A stretch of 64,000 nucleotides of DNA from Acidobacteriota bacterium (GTDB lineage: Bacteria > Acidobacteriota > Terriglobia > Terriglobales > Acidobacteriaceae): NCBI GenBank assembly GCA_021793405.1, contig JAJYSV010000003.1, positions 62,001 to 126,000 of the forward strand, in the 5' to 3' direction. The notes beneath the pieces were generated by a model. The model searched no databases. It was not told where the DNA came from and saw only the letters and a program-made list of their open reading frames with translations. Below, piece by piece: positions 61,775 through 64,000 of this stretch (positions are counted from its first letter, which is position 1; every line of letters starts with the position of its first letter). Made by a program: the position numbers and the translations under genes.

Positions 61775-62335
61775 ATGCAACAGAATCCGACTCTGACCTC
61801 TGCGTTGCTTGAACGCGCGAAAAAGATTCGTCTCATCCTTATGGATATCGATGGCACGCTGACCGACGGCGGCGTCTGTCTCATGTCTCTGCCCAACGAC
61901 GGTAGCGTCGCGGAAATGAAGGTCTTCAACTCGCTCGATGGCCTGGGACTCAAGCTGGCGCACGTCATGGGGATCAAAACTGGATTCATCACCGGGCGCA
62001 AATCTCCGGCGGTGCGGCAGCGTGCCGAGGAGTGTCTGGTCGACTACGTGTATCTTGGCCAGGCAAAAAAAATGGCTGCGTTTGAGGAGTGCATGCAGAA
62101 GGCCGGAGTGACAGAAGACGAAGTTGCCTATCTCGGCGACGATCTGCCGGACATGCCGGTGTCCCAGCGTGCCGGACTGGCCGTCGCGGTTGCGAACGCC
62201 GCTCCGGAGCTGAAAGGGGTCTGCCACTACGTTACCCGCGCGGATGGCGGCAAAGGAGCAGCGAGGGAACTGGTCGAGCTGATCCTGAAGGCGCAGGGAA
62301 GATGGGAAGAAGCGATTCCACAAGCGCTCGCGTAG
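61775..62335 (+). CDS. kdsC: KDO-8-phosphate phosphatase (HAD family)
   Basis: A 186-residue C0-type HAD phosphatase that removes phosphate from KDO 8-phosphate in LPS inner-core synthesis. It has the nucleophile motif LMDIDGTLTDGG (DxD), ITGRKSPAV, and the closing GDDLPDMPV and GLAVAVANAAPELK blocks. It is full length with no fused domain. The TAG stop codon is the first three bases of the palindromic element that follows. The preceding VOC gene is unrelated in function; a GT9 glycosyltransferase further on fits an LPS context. Confidence 0.9.
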   Translation: MQQNPTLTSALLERAKKIRLILMDIDGTLTDGGVCLMSLPNDGSVAEMKVFNSLDGLGLKLAHVMGIKTGFITGRKSPAVRQRAEECLVDYVYLGQAKKMAAFEECMQKAGVTEDEVAYLGDDLPDMPVSQRAGLAVAVANAAPELKGVCHYVTRADGGKGAARELVELILKAQGRWEEAIPQALA

Positions 62336-62449
62336 AGCATTTTCACTATTGGTGTAGACCGAAGCGGCGATGTTGGCGCAGCTTTTCCGTCAAGAAAAGC
62401 TGCTCTTACTTGAACGTCGAGAGTTCACAGTAATAGTGAAAATGCTCTA
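62333..62449. mobile_element. 117-bp MITE-like element with 18-bp terminal inverted repeats
   Basis: TAGAGCATTTTCACTATT and its exact complement at 62432-62449 bound the element. Inside, GCAGCTTTT / AAAAGCTGC (62378-62386 and 62395-62403) form a further hairpin. The terminal TA on both sides could be a TA target duplication of the IS630/Tc1 type. It has no coding capacity. Its left end supplies the kdsC stop codon. Confidence 0.7.
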
Positions 62450-62506
62450 ACCCGGAAAATGGTCAGACTTCCCGTGGGATAGGACTTCCGCTCGACAAAA
62501 AGCAGA

Positions 62507-63601
62507 TCATTGCGAGCCAATGACAATGCTGCGCGCTAATGAGATGCGCGCCAATACGCGGTGGACCGCTCCCAGGACCTCGGCTGGAAGAATCGACGTC
62601 AGACATTTTTTCTTTTGTTCGATGCATGTCTCCAGGTCGCAACCCCAGCAGTCGGTGCGGTGGTAGATGACTTCATGCTGGCTGCCGAATGGGAACCAGG
62701 TGCGAGGCCGATTCCGCGCAGAGAAGACAGGGACGCATGGGGTGCCGACGGCGGCGGCCAAATGCATCGGACCGCTATCGTGGCCCAGGAAGAGCCTGGC
62801 GCGCACCAGCACGGCGGCGGACTCGCGCGGAGCGAGTCGCCCGCACAAATTGACGGAGCGGCCAGCCCAGGCGTCGGCCGCGGATTTGCTCACCGAGGAT
62901 TCTTCGTTCGCTCCGATCAGCACCAGACCGAATTGCGGCAGTTCCGCCGCCAGAATATCCAGCACTCTGCGCCAATTTTCCTGGCCCCAGTCCTTGGCCT
63001 GCACCTTGGTACCGACGCTGCACGCCAATAGCGGCCGGCCCTGCACAGGCTCCAATACTTCAGCTGCGCGCCGATGCTCGTCCAGCGTCAGGCCAAGATC
63101 CCAATTTGCAGCGTCGTCGAGATCAATTTCCCCCAGGCCGCGCATCAAGCGGGCAAGCCGGGCCGCTTCCGGTTCATACGATTCGGTCTCCGCGTCCAGC
63201 CGATTGGTGCGGGCATCGCGCGCAAGCGGCAGTCCGACGATTTGAGGAATGCTGCAGAGACGGAAGAATGCGGCGTCGCGCAGCACCTCGCCAGCCATGC
63301 GGCGTGGCGTCAGATAGACCAGTACCTGGGCGCGGTAGGCGCGAATCTGTCGTTGCAGCGTAATCAGTTCGCCCAGACTGCGCGTGGCGACGGGATAGCG
63401 CATGAAGCTATGGACCAGGCCGGAGCCTTCCAGCACGGAAAATGCGCCCGGGGCCTTGCTGTGCACGGGAATGTTGGTTAGCAGGCAGCGCTCGGCGTTG
63501 GGATAGGCGCGCGCAACCTGATGGAAGCAGGGCAGCGCCACCACCGTGTCGCCCAGGCTGCCCAGCCGATAAATCAGGACGCGTTCGATACCATTCTGCA
63601 T
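62507..63601 (-). CDS. Glycosyltransferase family 9 (heptosyltransferase-like)
   Basis: A 364-residue GT-B glycosyltransferase of family 9, which adds heptose or related sugars to the LPS core from ADP-heptose. The N-terminal RVLIYRLGSLGDTVVALP and the C-terminal LFLGHDSGPMHLAAAVGTPCVPVF signatures are typical. A Cys-rich stretch near the end (DCWGCDLETCIEQKKKC) is also seen in GT9 members. No signal peptide. It is convergent to kdsC, and the MITE-like element lies between the two. The precise sugar cannot be given. Confidence 0.87.
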   Translation of the reverse strand: MQNGIERVLIYRLGSLGDTVVALPCFHQVARAYPNAERCLLTNIPVHSKAPGAFSVLEGSGLVHSFMRYPVATRSLGELITLQRQIRAYRAQVLVYLTPRRMAGEVLRDAAFFRLCSIPQIVGLPLARDARTNRLDAETESYEPEAARLARLMRGLGEIDLDDAANWDLGLTLDEHRRAAEVLEPVQGRPLLACSVGTKVQAKDWGQENWRRVLDILAAELPQFGLVLIGANEESSVSKSAADAWAGRSVNLCGRLAPRESAAVLVRARLFLGHDSGPMHLAAAVGTPCVPVFSARNRPRTWFPFGSQHEVIYHRTDCWGCDLETCIEQKKKCLTSILPAEVLGAVHRVLARISLARSIVIGSQ

Positions 63602-63777
63602 ACGCGGGGAGCAGAATTCCTAAATTCGATGTCGAAGTAGCCGTCTGTGCGCGGCTTCTTGTTACGAGAAACGGCTCAGGATTCCACCGCAGGACCAGCG
63701 TGATCGAAAATTCGCTCTACGTACATTTAGTCCAATGCTACTGCGCGACGGCTGGCGAAAAAAGATCAATTTCTCGT

Positions 63778-63807
63778 TTGGATGCAAAAGGTTCACTCCC
63801 GTATACT
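63778..63807 (+). promoter_or_regulatory. Candidate promoter upstream of nuoI
   Basis: TTGGAT and TATACT are separated by 18 bp, 36 bp before the start codon. The -10 box has five of six consensus bases. Inference by eye only. Confidence 0.4.
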
Positions 63808-63843
63808 CCAACCTGCCGCAATCCGGTCGTCTATAATCAAGGC

Positions 63844-64000
63844 ATGTCGATTGTGCGCGATATCGCAGCCGTTGCCAAAGGGATGAGCGTCACCTTTGGG
63901 GAAATCTTCCAGCCGACCGAGGTGGAGAACTACCCTGATGGTCCCGGACCGATGCGCGGCGCGAAGTTCGAAGAGCGGTACCGGGGCCGGCATGTTCTGC
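63844..64000 (+). CDS. nuoI: NADH-quinone oxidoreductase subunit I, N-terminal fragment
   Basis: The first 52 residues of the complex I ferredoxin-like subunit (NuoI). VRDIAAVAKGMSVTFGEIFQP is the N-terminal amphipathic/anchor segment of the family, and EERYRGRHVL is the block just before the first 4Fe-4S motif, which falls outside the window. The start is an ATG with the usual short lead-in. As the gene is cut by the right edge, other nuo genes cannot be seen, and a promoter directly upstream would make this the first gene of its transcript. Confidence 0.85.
   Translation, partial: MSIVRDIAAVAKGMSVTFGEIFQPTEVENYPDGPGPMRGAKFEERYRGRHVL

Noticed and set aside
1-64000. tRNA, rRNA, CRISPR and prophage
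   Set aside because: No T-loop-like motifs in a folding context, no rRNA segments, no regular repeat arrays and no phage structural genes were recognised by eye; tRNAscan and similar tools were not available.

Overview
The window reads as a chromosomal segment of an Acidobacteriota member, most likely of the Terriglobia (subdivision 1) type. The basis is three tandem genes of the acidobacterial VWFA-related family, a carbohydrate-oriented gene content (GH105, DUF1080, a TonB-dependent receptor with an N-terminal carboxypeptidase-like domain), and abundant small palindromic repeats. This placement is inference from gene families and was not computed. Coding density is high, and genes lie on both strands in short runs.

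Layout. 0-5 kb: gltX (partial), an outer-membrane barrel protein, a metallopeptidase-like protein that has lost its HExxH motif, and a TonB-like protein. 5.4-9.7 kb: galE and three VWFA paralogues. 9.9-15.8 kb: an ArsB-like permease, then a likely sugar-acid or polyol catabolic set (zinc dehydrogenase, SDR, secreted metallo-beta-lactamase-fold hydrolase, organic-anion MFS permease). 15.8-30.3 kb: the ribosome and tRNA maturation series rpsP, khpA, rimM, trmD, rplS, rnhB in its usual order but spread over 14 kb. Interposed are a pyrophosphate-type phosphofructokinase, ggt, a citramalate synthase, a redoxin, a histidine kinase and a GH105 enzyme. 30.4-32.2 kb: a compact, visibly more A+T-rich restriction-modification island with a BamHI-family endonuclease, a beta-class methyltransferase and an XRE regulator. 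32.2-42 kb: msrPQ, a CCA-adding-type nucleotidyltransferase with a long histone-like basic tail, an MFS exporter and dnaE. 42-49.5 kb: a frameshifted rhamnosidase-N-like secreted protein, an RND pump with its adaptor, a queuosine-precursor transporter and a CHAD protein. 49.7-55 kb: a TonB-dependent receptor, an unusual Gly/Ser-rich pseudopilin, erpA and two small orphans. 55-62.5 kb: a repeat-rich accessory zone with ubiD, a RHH/ParE toxin-antitoxin pair, a secreted TIM-barrel protein, a REP-associated tyrosine transposase (RAYT) and a DUF1080 protein. 62.5-64 kb: a GT9 glycosyltransferase and the start of nuoI.

The most interesting part is the 55.9-59.8 kb zone. A RAYT gene sits among at least five copies of one palindromic REP family: 5' GGTG-type foot, CAAGCC stem, 7-nt loop, GGCTTG stem. 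One copy lies in frame inside ubiD. Another, composite and BIME-like, lies in frame inside the RAYT gene itself. A third truncates the RAYT 3' end. Around it are three further palindromic element types, one of which supplies the kdsC stop codon, and a decayed second copy of the ubiD 3' end on the far side of the toxin-antitoxin module.

No tRNA, rRNA or CRISPR array was recognised. Starts were chosen from ribosome-binding sites and family alignment by eye. All family assignments are from memory of motifs, without database searches.
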